The notes under the pieces: model-generated
Seen by the model: the letters and a program-made list of their open reading frames with translations, nothing else
What the model was told of the DNA's origin: nothing
The model's database searches: none
Made by a program: the position numbers and the translations under genes
DNA from: Blasia pusilla
Taxonomy: Eukaryota; Marchantiophyta; Marchantiopsida; Blasiales
Length of the DNA: 64,000 nt
NCBI GenBank assembly: GCA_050084515.1
Contig: CM114274.1
Coordinates: 28,334,001 to 28,398,000, forward strand
Reading direction: 5' to 3'
In this document: positions 35,819 to 47,203 of the stretch, one piece after another
Layout: each line of letters begins with the position of its first letter
Position numbering within the stretch: the stretch's first letter is position 1

Positions 35819-37031
35819 ATGACGAGGAAAAAAACACAAGCCAACAAGTCAGGGAGCTTCACTCCCAAGTCCATTAGGACTCCTGCATCCGCTTCTCCTG
35901 GGCCTCGTTCGGCAAATGAAATTAGGCAGCATGAAATCAAGGAGCGGGAAAGGGAAGCGGAGATGCACAACCAAGTGCTTCTTGTGAGACGTGTTCAAGA
36001 GGTGCTAGATAAACAGAACGCAGAGGCCGAGACTTCGCAGGCCTTGAAGAAAAGGATCGCCGACGAAAAGAGAGAAAAGAAGCGCCTGGACGCGTCGGTG
36101 AGGAGGGAACAATTGGCTAAAGCGAGGAGGGAAAAAGCGATAGCCATTGACGATAGCCCAGCCCGTCCAACCGCAAGTGTTGAGATGTGGGAAATGTCCC
36201 CCACGAATTCCGGGGACACAATCAACATAGTGGAAACTACAGAAGTTGAAATCGATGACGACGAGGTCATGAGGACCGCCAGCGTGGAGATGGTGGACAT
36301 GGCCGAAGAAGCCGGAGAGCGGTCATTCTCGACTCCAAGCCCCGCGGAGGACATCGACCTCTATCGGATCGACGAGTTTCCAGTCGATTTTCCAGCCTCT
36401 GTCTCAGACAAGTTAGCTGGTCAAGAAACCGACCCCATTTTCGAGCGGGTAAGAGAGGTTCTGGGTTTTTTTAATTATGTGAATTGCAATTCATTGGGAT
36501 TTCATGTGTAACTTATTCCTCTTGTCCCGGTTCTGACAGGTGGTAAAGCAGATGGCACTCATGGAGGGCCACAACGCCCCGAGGATTCCACTCTGCCGAT
36601 TGCGGACAATGGAATACGTCTGCGAAATTCAGTCCGACGAGGACATCGCGAAGCTAAAACAATCGGCGGCGATAGCATCCTACGTCGACAGCTTTCCTCC
36701 CTTCTATGTTCAGCCTTACGACGAGCATGGAACCCAAGCTCTGGTTATCGAGGAGGACTTGGAAAAGCTCGACACATTCTGGAGGATGCGAGACCAGGAC
36801 TTCAGAAGGCAAGTTGAGGGCACGGAATTCAGCTGGATGAGGAATCTACATTTCTTCATCTGGGATGGGAATCACAGGTTCATGGCGTGGACCAAGTTTG
36901 CGGAGGAGCGGCCCAACTCATTGGAGGCACATTTTTGCGTGAAGGCAGTGGTCCTTCACCCATACCCTCATCACATGGCGATGGTGGAGATGGCAATGCA
37001 TGCCATGAACACGTGAGTATCTTTAACACTT

Positions 37032-37735
37032 TCGCAACTCATCAGACTCCGACGAGTTGCTCGATTGATGAATGGGTTAGGTTTGTTTTTGCCAAAAGCA
37101 ACTCGTCGAACTCCGACGGGTTGCTCGACTGCACGCTTTTTCGGAGCTTTTTTTAAGATTGCAACTCGTCGGACTCCGACGACTTGTTTGATTGAACATA
37201 GATTTAACTAGTTTTTGGCCCAAAGCAAACCGTCGAAGTCCGACGGGTTGCTCGATAGGCCGCCTTGTGAGGATGTTTTTTGAAGAATGCAACTCGTCGG
37301 ACTCCGACGAGTTGTTCGAGTGACTGCAGGTTTAGAAGGTTTTTTCCCCAAAGCAACCCGTCGGAGTCCGACGGGTTGCTTGCCTCGAAACTATTTTTGT
37401 TTGAAATCAACCCGTCGGACTCCGACGGGTTGATATGGGGAAAAATAGCTTCGAGGCAAGCAACCCGTCGGACTCCTAGGGGTTGCTTTGGGGAAAAAAC
37501 CTTCTATACCTGCAGTCACTCGAGCAACTCGTCGGAGTCCGACGGGTTGCATTCTTTAAAGAACACCCTCACAAGGCGGCCTATCGAGCAGCCCGTCGGA
37601 CTCCGACGGTTTTCATACCAGGCATTAGCAAATCTGAATGCAATCCGTCGGACTCTGACGGGTTGCATCATTAAGCTCGTTGCTAGAATCCGACCTTGAG
37701 CTGTGACGACCCGTCGGAGTCCGACGGGTTGCAGA
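37032..37735. repeat. Palindrome array in intron 2, element III
   Basis: About fourteen units with GACTCC/GAGTCC centres. A textbook 27-bp perfect unit is at 37,353-37,379. Part of the array is duplicated head to head as the large inverted repeat at 37,232-37,608. Confidence 0.85.
37232..37608. repeat. Large inverted repeat (arms about 185 bp) centred on one palindrome
   Basis: The sequence from GTCCGACGGGTTGCTCGATAGG (37,238 onward) through GCCGCCTTGTGAGG, GTGACTGCAGG and GCTTGCCTCGAA returns reversed as TTCGAGGCAAGC, CCTGCAGTCAC, CCTCACAAGGCGGC and CCTATCGAGCAG. The centre is the palindrome at 37,407-37,433. Left and right arms differ at roughly 5-8% of positions. No other copy has this head-to-head duplication, so it arose after element III diverged. 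Confidence 0.8.
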
Positions 37736-39878
37736 AACCCATGTAATCTCCTGACGGGTTGAGTTTGGATGTGCACGATTGTATCGGAGGGGAATGTCAC
37801 CCACCACTGGATCCAGGACTGCGATCGGGTGAGGAAGATGCTTACGACGCACCCGGGAGAGTACAGGGGGTTCTTGGGCGATGCCCTCGTCAATCAGATG
37901 CTGGCAAAGGGTGCTCAGATTAAGAAGAAAACTTGGGCAAACAAGTTTATTTCTCAAGATGCAGCCGTAACCATCCTTTGCTGGTCGAAGATTCAGCCCG
38001 CGAAGAAAAGCGCTGCACTGGAGCTGGAGCGGAGGGAGAAGGTATCTGCGTTTGAGCGCGCCAAATTCATCCAAGCTGTAGTATCTGCTGCAACGAAATA
38101 CACGGCGAGCAAGATGCAGCGATACATCAGCATTCTCAACCCCGAACTTGGTCCGGAGTTCTACAAGGAGCTCAAGGCGATTATCAAGCGCCAGCGGAAG
38201 AGGGATGAAGATCCGCATGGTCGGATTGGGGAGAAAGTGTCGTTGGATCGCGTGCATCGGTTTGCGTTGTCCGGGATAAGCGAGTTCAGGAGGATATGAC
38301 TGATGAAAATCAGTCTCGAGGGCTCAGAGGCCCAGAAGAGGGCGGCACACCATCCTCCGGGTGTGTCTGATCCAGTGATCTCGCATTGGCTACGCGAATG
38401 GTTGTTCTGGGACGCGTTGCGGGTAATCGGGAAGTCCGTGCTGGACGGTCTACAAGCGGAGCTCAGAAGATTGGAGCCCATTCCGCCGGAAGCAAACCTT
38501 GAAAGTTCTGGAGATTACGAGGTTTGGCTCGACGACATCGGGGACAAGCCAACAAAAAACCCAGGATTCAAGACCATGTTCAAGGTTTGCGTCCTCCCTC
38601 AGGCAGAGCTTGACAAAGAAGTAGAAGGGAACAAAGGGGATCAAGCAAAGAAGAAGCGAGATCTACAGGAGCAGACGGCCGATTCTGTTCGATTAAAAGC
38701 TGCCCAACGGATGGTCTTCAGGTACCTCGTCCAGTGTAAGAACGCAGTGCGTGGGGAAAATTACCGGTAGCCTTGAAGTTGTGGGCCGCCGCCACGGATG
38801 CGAGACATTCTCCATGTAGGACGTGGAGATGGGGCAAAGACATGTCCGATTGGGAGGTGGAGAATTGCCCCATTTGGCTCGACTTCAACGACCTCAAGAC
38901 ATCTGAGATAAGGACTTACGAGTGCTTCATGATGCAAAGTGGCCTCGGACAAGATGACATCCCCAATTTTGTCGAGCCTCAAGACTTCTTGGAGGAGATG
39001 CAGAAGAGCAAGCCCACGAGAGTGAGTTGGCTTCCAAGGTCCGGACGACCAAAGACAAATCCACAGCTGGTCTCAAAGGCAAGGCGAGGGGAGGGAAAAT
39101 TCAGAGGCCGAATCTTCCCAAAGAGAGGCTGAACATTCAAGGCCGAGGCGAATCGCCCGGACGAGCGAGGAGAGAGGGTCGGACCAGGTCCTCGGCGAAA
39201 AAAAAATGCCACAGAATCCAAGGTCATAGAAACCCCGACAAGCCGCCCCCAGGCTAGGGAGAAGCGAAGCGAGAGGTGCCGGGTTGTCCCAAGGAGAATC
39301 TGACCCATCGTCCTTGGGAAGACACAGGACAAACAACGACCTGACAAGCCTTCTCTTCAATTCACTCCTTTCTTGGATGAGTAAAGAGCTTGGTTCTCAG
39401 CGTTGACACCAGCCATCAAAAAATTGACAACGCTGGAACGGAAGCTCCAACGAAACGGGCACGCTTCCTGGACGGTGAATGGAGTGGTCGAAGAGGTTGC
39501 GGTGGATCTCTTGATCGCCGATCTGCCCTCGGGGTTGCGACTTTGGGGCGAGAATCCGTCGGACGAGGTACCTGAGTGGAATGTGCCGCTAAAATATGAC
39601 CAGATTGCCCTTTTGTTCTCCTTTGCAGACGCCTATCTGAGTGACAGGGGCTGCTTCTTGGTGTTGACTGGAGGGAGCGAGGATGAGCTCTTCAACCTCT
39701 AGTGCGTCAAGAGGTCGCTAAAGTGGAGGACGGCACAATCGTGGATCATCAAAAACGAGTACCCACTCCGATCCATGACAAATCAGATTCGGGTAAGGCT
39801 CAATTCCTATACAATAATTTCAATTATCTTATAATGATGTATAGAATGAGAGTCAATCTGGGTTTTTTTTGTCCGTGA

Positions 39879-40195
39879 GCAACCCGTCGGAAGGCGACGG
39901 GTTGCATTTTTCCCACATACACAAGGAAAACCGCGGTGTACCTGCAACCCGTCGGAACCCGGCGGGAAGAAGCGATTGCTGTGTTTTCGTTGATTTTGGT
40001 TTTGGATGCAACCCGCCGATAGCAACGGGTTGCTCTCAGCGAGCATGGGCTGCTCTAGGCCAGCAACCCGTCGCCTTCCAACGGGTTGCATCCAAAACCA
40101 AAATCAACTGGGAAAACCCAAAAGCAACCGCAACCCGTCGGGTTCCGACGGGTTGGTCCGGGACAAAACAACCCGCGGACTCACAGCGAGTTGAT
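39879..40195. repeat. Palindrome array / inverted repeat in intron 3, element III
   Basis: About seven units with AAGGC, GAACCC, ATAGC and GCCTT centres, arranged roughly symmetrically as in I (23,155-23,468) and IV (56,194-56,540). The spacer CATGGGCTGCTCTAGGCCAG is shared by all. Confidence 0.7.
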
Positions 40196-40977
40196 CCAAA
40201 GTCGATTATTGAAAATGTTCTCAAGCGACTTCTTTAGTTTCGACATTGTTTCCAACGTCTTTGATTCTGAGATGGACCACTCTTATGTCTTTACCGCGTT
40301 CTCGCCCGAGCACAATTTCCAGGTGTTCAAGATCCAGGATCCTGTGGATCCATGCTCAGATGGGAACAACTTAGATAGTTTGTACAATTCCCCCCCGGGA
40401 ATTTACATGCAAGACAGTATCCCACTTCTGGGAGGAAGGGAAAAGTCGCCAGCCCTGATGCAAACGCTCATCAAGCTCTGCTCAAGGCCAGGTGACTTGG
40501 TGTTCGACTTAGTGGGACTTTCAGGGGCAAGTATCAAAGGCGCCTGGCAGAGTGGCAGGAACTGTTTGACCTTTGCAAGGAAAGGCAGAATACGAAAGGC
40601 TCGTTGGGGTGTACAACTCTCCACCGAAGCCGAGAGCTCCGGTTCCAGAGCCACCCTTGGTAGTGACTCCATCGTCACTTCCAACGATTCCCAAAATCGG
40701 GAGGGCAAGGCCGAAAGTGATTTTGCAAGAGCTCTCGGACGATGACGAGTGAGTTCAAAGAACTCAACGACCCAGCTTGACTGCAGCGTTTGGAGTAGGG
40801 AGTTTTTTGATAATGAGGCAAAAGATTTCATAGAATAGATCAAATGTACAGTTCCGAGCTTTTTTCGGATGATATAAAGCAGAAGATTTTTTCGATCGAT
40901 GGTGGTGCTTTTAAATGTTTGCTGATCATTTTTTCTTTTCGAATGTGATCGTCTATGTACTCCACGGGCTTCTACTT

Positions 40978-41810
40978 TGCAACCCGTCGGATTTCTCCTG
41001 CTTGCAACTTTCACTTTATGACCATCGCAACCCGCCGGATTTCTCCTCCTTGCAACTTTTGCTTTTTGACCATCTGCACCTTTTTACCACCTCGCAAGGC
41101 AACTGTCGATTCAGGCAACTGTCTGATTCCAACAACAGTTGCCTGATCGACCCTTTCCTGTTGGTCCAACTTAAGAGGCAGTATGGCGGGCTTCTTCCCT
41201 TGGCACCTTCCCCTCAACTCGTAAAGGCAGGCGTAGGCTTCTTTTCTTCTCTCAGACGTGTTGGATTCCTTCTACCTGTGCGGTTGCCATAATGGTAATA
41301 CCGGGGACGGAGCAGATATTGATACTGGATGGGTTTCACATTGCAGAGCGTACAAGGTCAACTGCCGAGGAAGGCGGTGGGACTCGAGAGAGGTTACATG
41401 GGACCGTTATGGTGTACCTAGGGGGGGGCCAAGGCTCTCGAATTCGCCAATATTTTCGATCCCTGTCTACAATCGGCCAGAGGAGCGAGTTGAATCCCAG
41501 GACATTCCTTTGGTACTGTCACGGAGAAGAGTTAGGAGTAAATTTGTAGATGACGAGGCTGAAGAAATCATAGACTAGGTGAAATGTACATTTCCGAGGT
41601 TCCTTCGGAGGTAATAAAGGACGAGATTTTTTCAACCCATAATGGTGTTTGTAAAAGTTTGCTGGAATATGTTTTTGGACTTGTGGATTGTGTTCTTTTA
41701 GCTACTCAGAATTACAATTCTGCAACCCGTATGATTCCGACTTTTTGCTTTTTGCCCACTGCAACTTTTTAACCATTTCCAGGCAACCTGTCGGATTCCG
41801 ACAGGTTGAG
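40978..41810. repeat. Sparse palindromes in the 3' modules of element III
   Basis: Half-units CAACCCGTCGGATTTCTCC (40,980; 41,029) lack a right arm. A unit near 41,100-41,150 is degenerate. A perfect CAACCTGTCGGATTCCGACAG-type unit is at 41,782-41,807. Confidence 0.6.
41258..41578 (+). CDS. Conserved alternative C-terminal exon between the two 3' modules (element III)
   Basis: Open frame conserved with 57,624-57,917 in element IV. It encodes CGCHNG-TGDGADIDTGWVSH, CRGRRWDSREVTWDRYGVP and an acidic end, FVDDEAEEIID. The end resembles the short FFDDEAKDFIE tail encoded just before module a (40,787-40,838), which suggests a duplicated last exon. I do not recognise the domain. It may be a second 3' end of the methyltransferase-like gene or the remnant of a third gene. 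Both copies stay open over about 80 codons, whereas the flanking DNA does not. No start codon or acceptor is certain. Confidence 0.35.
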   Translation: MLDSFYLCGCHNGNTGDGADIDTGWVSHCRAYKVNCRGRRWDSREVTWDRYGVPRGGPRLSNSPIFSIPVYNRPEERVESQDIPLVLSRRRVRSKFVDDEAEEIID

Positions 41811-42517
41811 TGCTTGAGTGATCGGACTCTATCCCGGTGAGACCAACTTCTGGCGCATTGTGGCGGGCTTCTTGACTTTTGGCTCGTTCCCCTTCATTCG
41901 TCCAACCAGTTGTAGGCTTCTTTTCTTGTCTAAGATGTGCAGGATTCCTACTACCTGTCGGATTGCCATTTCGGATTCCCAACCCGTTAGATCATCGTGG
42001 GTGCAGGGTGGAAGAAAATCACTTCTGAAAATCTTTCCTTTCTTATGGTGAGCTTTCTTACGGGTTGGGAGGGGTGCAGCTTCTCGGTTTCTCAGCCTAA
42101 GGATCTGATTTGTTCATATTTCAGAAAGTTGGTCTTGAGTAGACACCATTCTTAACCGACAGAAAGTTGGTTATGGGGCAATTCAGGGGAGGCCATGATG
42201 GAGGCAAAAATCCCTGCAAAAAGAGAGGTTGGCATCCGGGTGGTCCTCCAACAAAAATACCAAGGGCACTACTTTTTGTTGACTGAGACACGCAATGTGA
42301 AGAAACTTAGGCTCACATGGAGAGTGATGGAAGAATGTTTGTAGTGGTCTTATGATGTCTACTTGTTTTTCGCCCCCTGGAAAAAGGAGGTGTCTTTAGG
42401 CCCGAATGTGGATCACTACCTACTCTCTTCTAAAGATTTCATAAATTTGAAAGCAAACAAAAATTTCAAATATGTCAAAAAAGTTTTGAAGAGAGGAGGC
42501 GGATTTGGCCCTTTTTT

Positions 42518-42589
42518 TTTAAGAGAGACTCTCCTCTCTTCCTCTCTTCCTCTCCTCTCTTCCTCTCTCATGCCAGAATACCAGCCCCC
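42518..42589 (-). repeat. Right terminus of element III
   Basis: AAGAGAGACTCTCC, then repeated CTCTCTTCC blocks, CATGCCAGAATACCAGCCCCC. Reversed, it starts GGGGGCTGGTATTCTGG. The duplicated target site follows directly. Confidence 0.85.
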
Positions 42590-42598
42590 ACCTCTTGC
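42590..42598 (+). repeat. Target-site duplication of element III, right copy
   Basis: ACCTCTTGC, identical to 30,620-30,628. Confidence 0.9.
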
Positions 42599-45151
42599 AA
42601 TCGGACGGGTCACAAGGTCTACCCTGAGTTGGACAATCTCGTAACAGTCCCGAGCGACTAGTTACCTTAGCAAATGCAAGCGATGTCTCGTGTTTGATGC
42701 TAGCAAAATCGTCTCAAAAGACCATTGGCCGGCACGAAGGGGGTACCAACCCAACGGACTCCGATGGATTCCAGGGAAACAAAAAAAGGAACTGGGTGCT
42801 TCACAATCCACGTCTCTGATTCCCAAATTTTGCAACCCATTGGACTCCAACAGGTTGAAACAGAATTGAATCCATCATGTGAGACAATCTCACCTACCAA
42901 ACTTCATCTTGTCAATCAAATTCTGTCAAGAGAATCTGAGTCCCTATTCACTATAAATTGAACATTCTCATTCTCATTCTCATTCCCATACCCATTCTTA
43001 TCCTCATTCTTATTCTCTGTCTCTTCCCAGTGGAATCTTCTGGGAATGAATAATTATGTGAAGCTCACTTGTGGCAGTCATCTAGCGGCCCTTCCTCAAT
43101 CAAAAATCGTTCGACCGCAAGCTCGTGAGTCTTTCATACCAGTGGATGAAAATTTTCCCTCAATTCGATTTCTTCTCCAAATTGGAACCATCTTTGTGTC
43201 CAAGGATGTTAGGGTGGAAGGTATAGAGGACATAATAGGTGAGACAATCGAGCCAGTGATTGGAGACCGTAAAGTATGGAACCTCCTACCTCTAGCAAAT
43301 GGTCAGTACAAAGTTTACGGCTTGCCTTTGAATTCCTCTGTTTTCCAAGTAGACGGTCGAGAATTTCTTAGTGCACCGAGCTCTACGTTTGCAACTCCTA
43401 GCTCAGTAGATCCGGCATCGACTCCAACTTCACATGTTTGTTACAATGTTGTACTTCCTGAAGAAATTCCCGATGTTGTCAACCTCAATGGATCGGTCGG
43501 ACACCAGCCGGGCCCTGTGTCCGCCTACTCGTTCCTCTTGCGGATATCACACAATGGTTTGCTATCGGCTCTAGCCTTAAAAATGTTCAAGCACATTCTT
43601 GTCGACGAGTTTCCACCCATGTACGATGGTAATTGTATTTTTGAGTTGCCTCCACTTGCTGCTCCTACTCAAAGGAAAGATGGAGGACGCTTGAAGGGTA
43701 TGGACTGAAAGTCTGATTGTCATCGATGGTGCAGGCTTCAACGGACTAGTGCTTCAATTCCAAATGGTCCTTGGATTATCTCCCACCGCCAATGTATTGA
43801 AGCCTTGGAGTGTAGAAGTCCAGCATGCCCGCATCTAGAGCGCAACGGGCGGGTCAATACGTTGCAATTTCCCCCAAGAATGCAGAAACCCCATATGAGA
43901 TCTGTGCCATCATACCGCCGGGAGGCCATCAATGTCCTCATTGTCAAGCATCCCCTTTCTCCATTGGAGCGTGTCCTGCATATATATTTTTCATTGTCCA
44001 CAACTTGGGCTCCACGTTAGAGTACACAAGGCTGGAAATTCATGTTGGCTCCCACACTCATCCTATGACCGATGCAATTCAGAGACACATCAAGGAGGAT
44101 GTGGCAAAGAAAGTCATCGAGGTCTTCAGAAACTCTCCGGGTTTAAAGCCCGGAGTGATCAAGCTAACAACAACATCAAAAATTTGTGAACAATTGCTTG
44201 GAATCCTTGGACAGTGCAAGATCACGGCTACTAAGGAGAAAAAACTCTTGGAAAGTCTTGCATTTCTCTCTGATCCTGAATGCTTCCGGAATTTGTTGCG
44301 TCCAATACGGGTACTAGATGGAAAGACAGCCGAAATGGATGCCATTTCCAGAATCAAGGCCAACTCTAGATTTCCATTCATTCAGAGATGGTAGTTCATG
44401 GGCCAGGGAGGCGAAGGATCCAAGACCTATGTCTTCAAAATGTCAAGGAGAGGTCCGTCGAGTGGCCTTGATCTTATAGATCGAATGAGGGAAGGGGAAG
44501 ATCTTTATGGCAGGTGGGTAAGCTTTGATATTTGCTACAGAGTGCTGAACGGATGGTTGACAATGGGTGCTCACGTTTATGACCATATGGAGAAGGGACT
44601 CAAAACTATATTTTTCTGTGAAGTAAAAGCATAAGACGTTGGCAGTTTGAAGATGTGTTGGTTACTCTTATTGGAGGAGGTGAAGGAAAACAAAAGGCCA
44701 CATCTGGAAATTTATGGGTTCATGGCGGACAATGCACTACCTGGGTGGATTGCTATTAGGGAAGTGTTTTAGGATAGGGAGGTTCAACCGGAGAGAGAAA
44801 GGTCGGATGCTTTCCATTGGCAAGAATCTGTGATCCACTATACCAAATCTTGCATCAAGGAGAATAAGAGGACGGAGCATGTCACTCTACCCCAACGCTG
44901 CAAGGATAGCAAAATCTTGAAACAGGCCATGGAATGCCAAGAAGAAATTCAGGGGTGGTGGAGGAAACGTGCGATTGAGGGGAAGTACAAACAGTTATGC
45001 TCTTGGTTGAGTTGGTGGACTGTACGAATGAGATAATGGGGAAACTTCATGCGAGAGGTGAGTTCACTAATTTGTCTCACTGAGAATTGTTTGAAGAGTT
45101 GCAGCTAAAGGTGAGAAGCGTGGACACTATAGGGATTTCAAACCGAAGAAA

Positions 45152-45470
45152 CCAAGCAACTTGTCGAATGCGACAGGTTGCCTCCCTCAGTGTGCAACCA
45201 GTCGGAACCCGACATGTTGCAAGTCGCATGGCCAAATTTACTTGCAACCCGTCGGAATCAGACGGGTTCACGGGTTTCTTGAGAGTGCAACCAATTGGAA
45301 AAGGACGGGTTGCAAGTCGCATGGCCAAATTTACTTGCAACCCGTCAAAATCCGACGGGCTGCACTAGGTGGTTCCTGGGTGTTGCAACACGTTGGAAAC
45401 CAACAGGTTACAGAGTCATTCATGGGATGCCTCCAACTTGCAACCCGTCTGGTTTCGACAGGTACCTTTT
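45152..45470. repeat. Palindrome array in the transposase intron, element II
   Basis: About six units (AATGC, GAACC, GAATCA and AAATCC centres), more diverged than in III and IV. A local duplication of TCGCATGGCCAAATTTACTT forms the spacer. Confidence 0.7.
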
Positions 45471-46770
45471 TTCTTTGCTTATAGAGCTATTTTGGTTCCC
45501 TTCTCATAGTGCCGTTGTTGCATGGATTGAACATTCACCCTAAATGCCCTCTGCCCCAACACAAGTGGAGCAGAAAGTGTTCATTCCTTGTGGAGGTCGT
45601 CACAAGCATGCCAAAGAATTTCACTTGTGAAGGCATGCCAACAAGACCAGGCAAGAGCAATGCTACAGTCTGCAGCATCCCATATCTTCCTCACAAAAGG
45701 CATAGCAAAAGGAAGGGGGCCTTCGATCTACGAGCCCTATGTCAAGGCGGCTGTGAGATCGGGTGATGAGAAACTATATGTGGAAGCCTTCAATCGGTGC
45801 ATAGTAGGAACTCCCCTCGAGCAAGACGTACACATTGGTGGGGATATTCGTGGGCGCGTTTCAAGACGTCCCATACAGATGGTGGTAGAGCAGTCTGAGC
45901 AAGACTCGTGGAGACCAGATAAGTATCTTGACTTCAGGTAGGTGAAGAGGCAGCATCCAGGAACGAATCCCGTGATTGATTTGGATGAGGAAATTACGCC
46001 GCTAAGGTATTTGGGGACCCTGGATTGCTACCAAATCCGTGATGGAGTAACTTCTCCAAAATCAGTGAATGTTTTATTTCAAAAGCCTTCTGTTGTTGGA
46101 AGTTCGCAACATCTGGTCGCTGAGGTGGTTCAACAATATGGGATTCCGATTATGGAGGTGGATTGAAACGGTGGCATATATCTTGGAGCAACCCTAGATG
46201 TGGACCCACTTGCAGGGCAAGATCTGATGGCATTAGGAGAGCATGCGGCACTTTCCTAAATAAGAACTGTACAAGGACTGGACGACCACTGCCTGGGTTT
46301 TGGGGACTCAAAACCTTTGATCGTTTCACGAGGACCGGGGATCAATTGAAGTACTTCTTCTGCCCAAATGAATCTTTGCGCTTACCGCAAGTCTTATCCG
46401 GCTGTCATTGGAGCAGCCGGGAGTACCCCCACGATTTGGCCCATTGCCGCAGGTACGAATTGCACTCAAGACGAAGTGGACAATCTTACAAGTACCGGTT
46501 TCAGACTCGTAGATGGAGGAAGTTCAGCGCATGTTCGCATTACAGAGACCTTCGCATTTTGTATTCAACCCAAGATTGACGTCAATATGTACTCGGAGAA
46601 AGTGGATGATCTCAATCCACTATTTCTGTTTGAGTATAGAAATGGGGTGAAGAGAAACAGAATGTGTAGGCCAACGGTGGAGAGAGCAAAGCAAATTGCA
46701 TCAGCTTGAGAGGCAAAAATGGAGATCATCGCCACAAAATATGTCCACAGTGGCAATGGAATAGGAAGGA

Positions 46771-46779
46771 TGTATTGGG
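46771..46779 (+). repeat. Target-site duplication of element IV, left copy
   Basis: TGTATTGGG immediately before GAGGTGCGG; repeated at 58,965-58,973. It is transposase coding sequence of element II (codons for M-Y-W). Confidence 0.9.
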
Positions 46780-46875
46780 GAGGTGCGGTAAGAGGAGAGG
46801 AAGAGAGGAGAGAGGAGAGAGGAAGAGAGGAGAGAGGAGAGAGGAAACTACCTTCAACCGAAATAGATACTTTTT
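46780..46875 (+). repeat. Left terminus of element IV
   Basis: GAGGTGCGGTAAGAGG and an expanded GAGAGGAAGAGAGGAGA tract, then CTACCTTCAACCG. The purine tract is longer than in I or III, consistent with slippage. Confidence 0.8.
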
Positions 46876-47203
46876 TTTAAGAGAGTTTCCGTTGGGTTGA
46901 AGAGAGGAAAATTTTTGTTTGAATTTTGTTGCACTTTTTTGTTCATATATTAAGCGATCCCCAGCTTTTTTTTTTTTTTTTCCTCTTCCATATTTTGGCA
47001 ACCCCTCTGAGTCCGACGAGTTGCAAATTGCTCAAAATTTAGAAAACTGAAAAATGAGTGGAATCATAAGTGTGGAACCAATCACTTTTTCCATCCAAGG
47101 TCTGGAAAAAATCTGTCATTTGCCCGGGGCTGAATAGAGTTCAAGCTCAAAGTGAAGGTTGAGAAAAAAATAAAAGTACAATCTAAAACCTCATTTTGCA
47201 TCC

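Larger units (their letters stand above)
35819..40838 (+). pseudogene. ParB-like / N4-N6 methyltransferase-like fusion, element III (best-preserved 5' half)
   Basis: Exon 1 (35,819-36,448) is open: 210 residues with a basic N-terminus, a long Glu/Arg/Lys coiled coil (about residues 40-110) and an acidic stretch. Exon 2 (36,540-37,012) is open and holds the ParB/Srx-like domain. It has a MEYVCEIQSDEDIAKL start, a PPFYVQPYDEHG strand and WDGNHRFMAW, where ParB-type proteins carry their nucleotide-binding GxxR-like motif. Intron 2 has lost its acceptor (CAC instead of CAG before 37,777). Exon 3 (to 39,792) has a stop at 38,297-38,299 and frameshifts from 38,740. It ends with the motif-IV-like IADLPSGLRLW (near 39,515). 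Exon 4 (from 40,272) has motif-I-like GDLVFDLVGLSGAS and then a deletion after SGRN. Phage-borne ParB-methyltransferase fusions are known; a plant transposon version is not known to me. Activity is unproven. Confidence 0.7.
40839..42100 (+). repeat. Two tandem 3' modules of element III
   Basis: Each module begins at a stop codon followed by AAATGTACA-TTCCGAG and TTCGGA-GATATAAAG or -GTAATAAAGG. It continues with GTTTGTAAAAGTTTGCTG, a CAACCTGTCGG palindrome, GATCGGACTCT, GGCGGGCTTCTT and GTAGGCTTCTTTTCTT. Module a starts at 40,839 and module b at 41,579. AATAAA in module b could be a poly(A) signal. Element IV has the same tandem pair (57,218 and 57,940); element I keeps only part of module a. 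Confidence 0.7.
30629..42589 (+). mobile_element. Element III: complete MULE/Phantom-like element, about 11.96 kb
   Basis: Bounded by GAGGTGCGGTAAGAGG on the left and by a CTCTCTTCC tract ending ATACCAGCCCCC on the right, with a perfect 9-bp target-site duplication (ACCTCTTGC). The 9-bp size matches Mutator-type transposition. The order is transposase (minus), divergent promoter, ParB-methyltransferase-like gene (plus), two tandem 3' modules and the right terminus. It is inserted in element II's promoter array, which splits II. Confidence 0.9.
42590..46779 (+). mobile_element. Element II, part b (transposase half)
   Basis: Continuation of element II after element III: the rest of the divergent promoter (42,599-43,045, with two weak palindromes, TATAAATT at 42,952-42,959 and a CATTCT microsatellite) and most of the transposase gene on the plus strand. 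Element IV cuts it at 46,780, and it resumes at 58,974. Confidence 0.8.
43046..46779 (+). pseudogene. MULE/Phantom-like transposase, element II (split by element IV)
   Basis: ATG at 43,046 (MNNYVKLTCGSH). Open to 43,708, where a TGA follows GGRLKGMD. The finger region then continues: CPHCQASPFSIGACPAY and HVGSHTHP near 44,050. The core follows with HVYDH (44,574), FMADNALPGW (44,720) and FHWQES (44,815), with stops at 44,632 and 44,770. The intron with palindromes spans about 45,058-45,525. The second exon runs to the SWIM domain, which is cut at GMYW by element IV at 46,779. The missing end, including the CSC/CKH finger and a stop at 59,203-59,205, is at 58,974-59,205. Besides the split there are at least four stops and several frameshifts. 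Confidence 0.75.
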
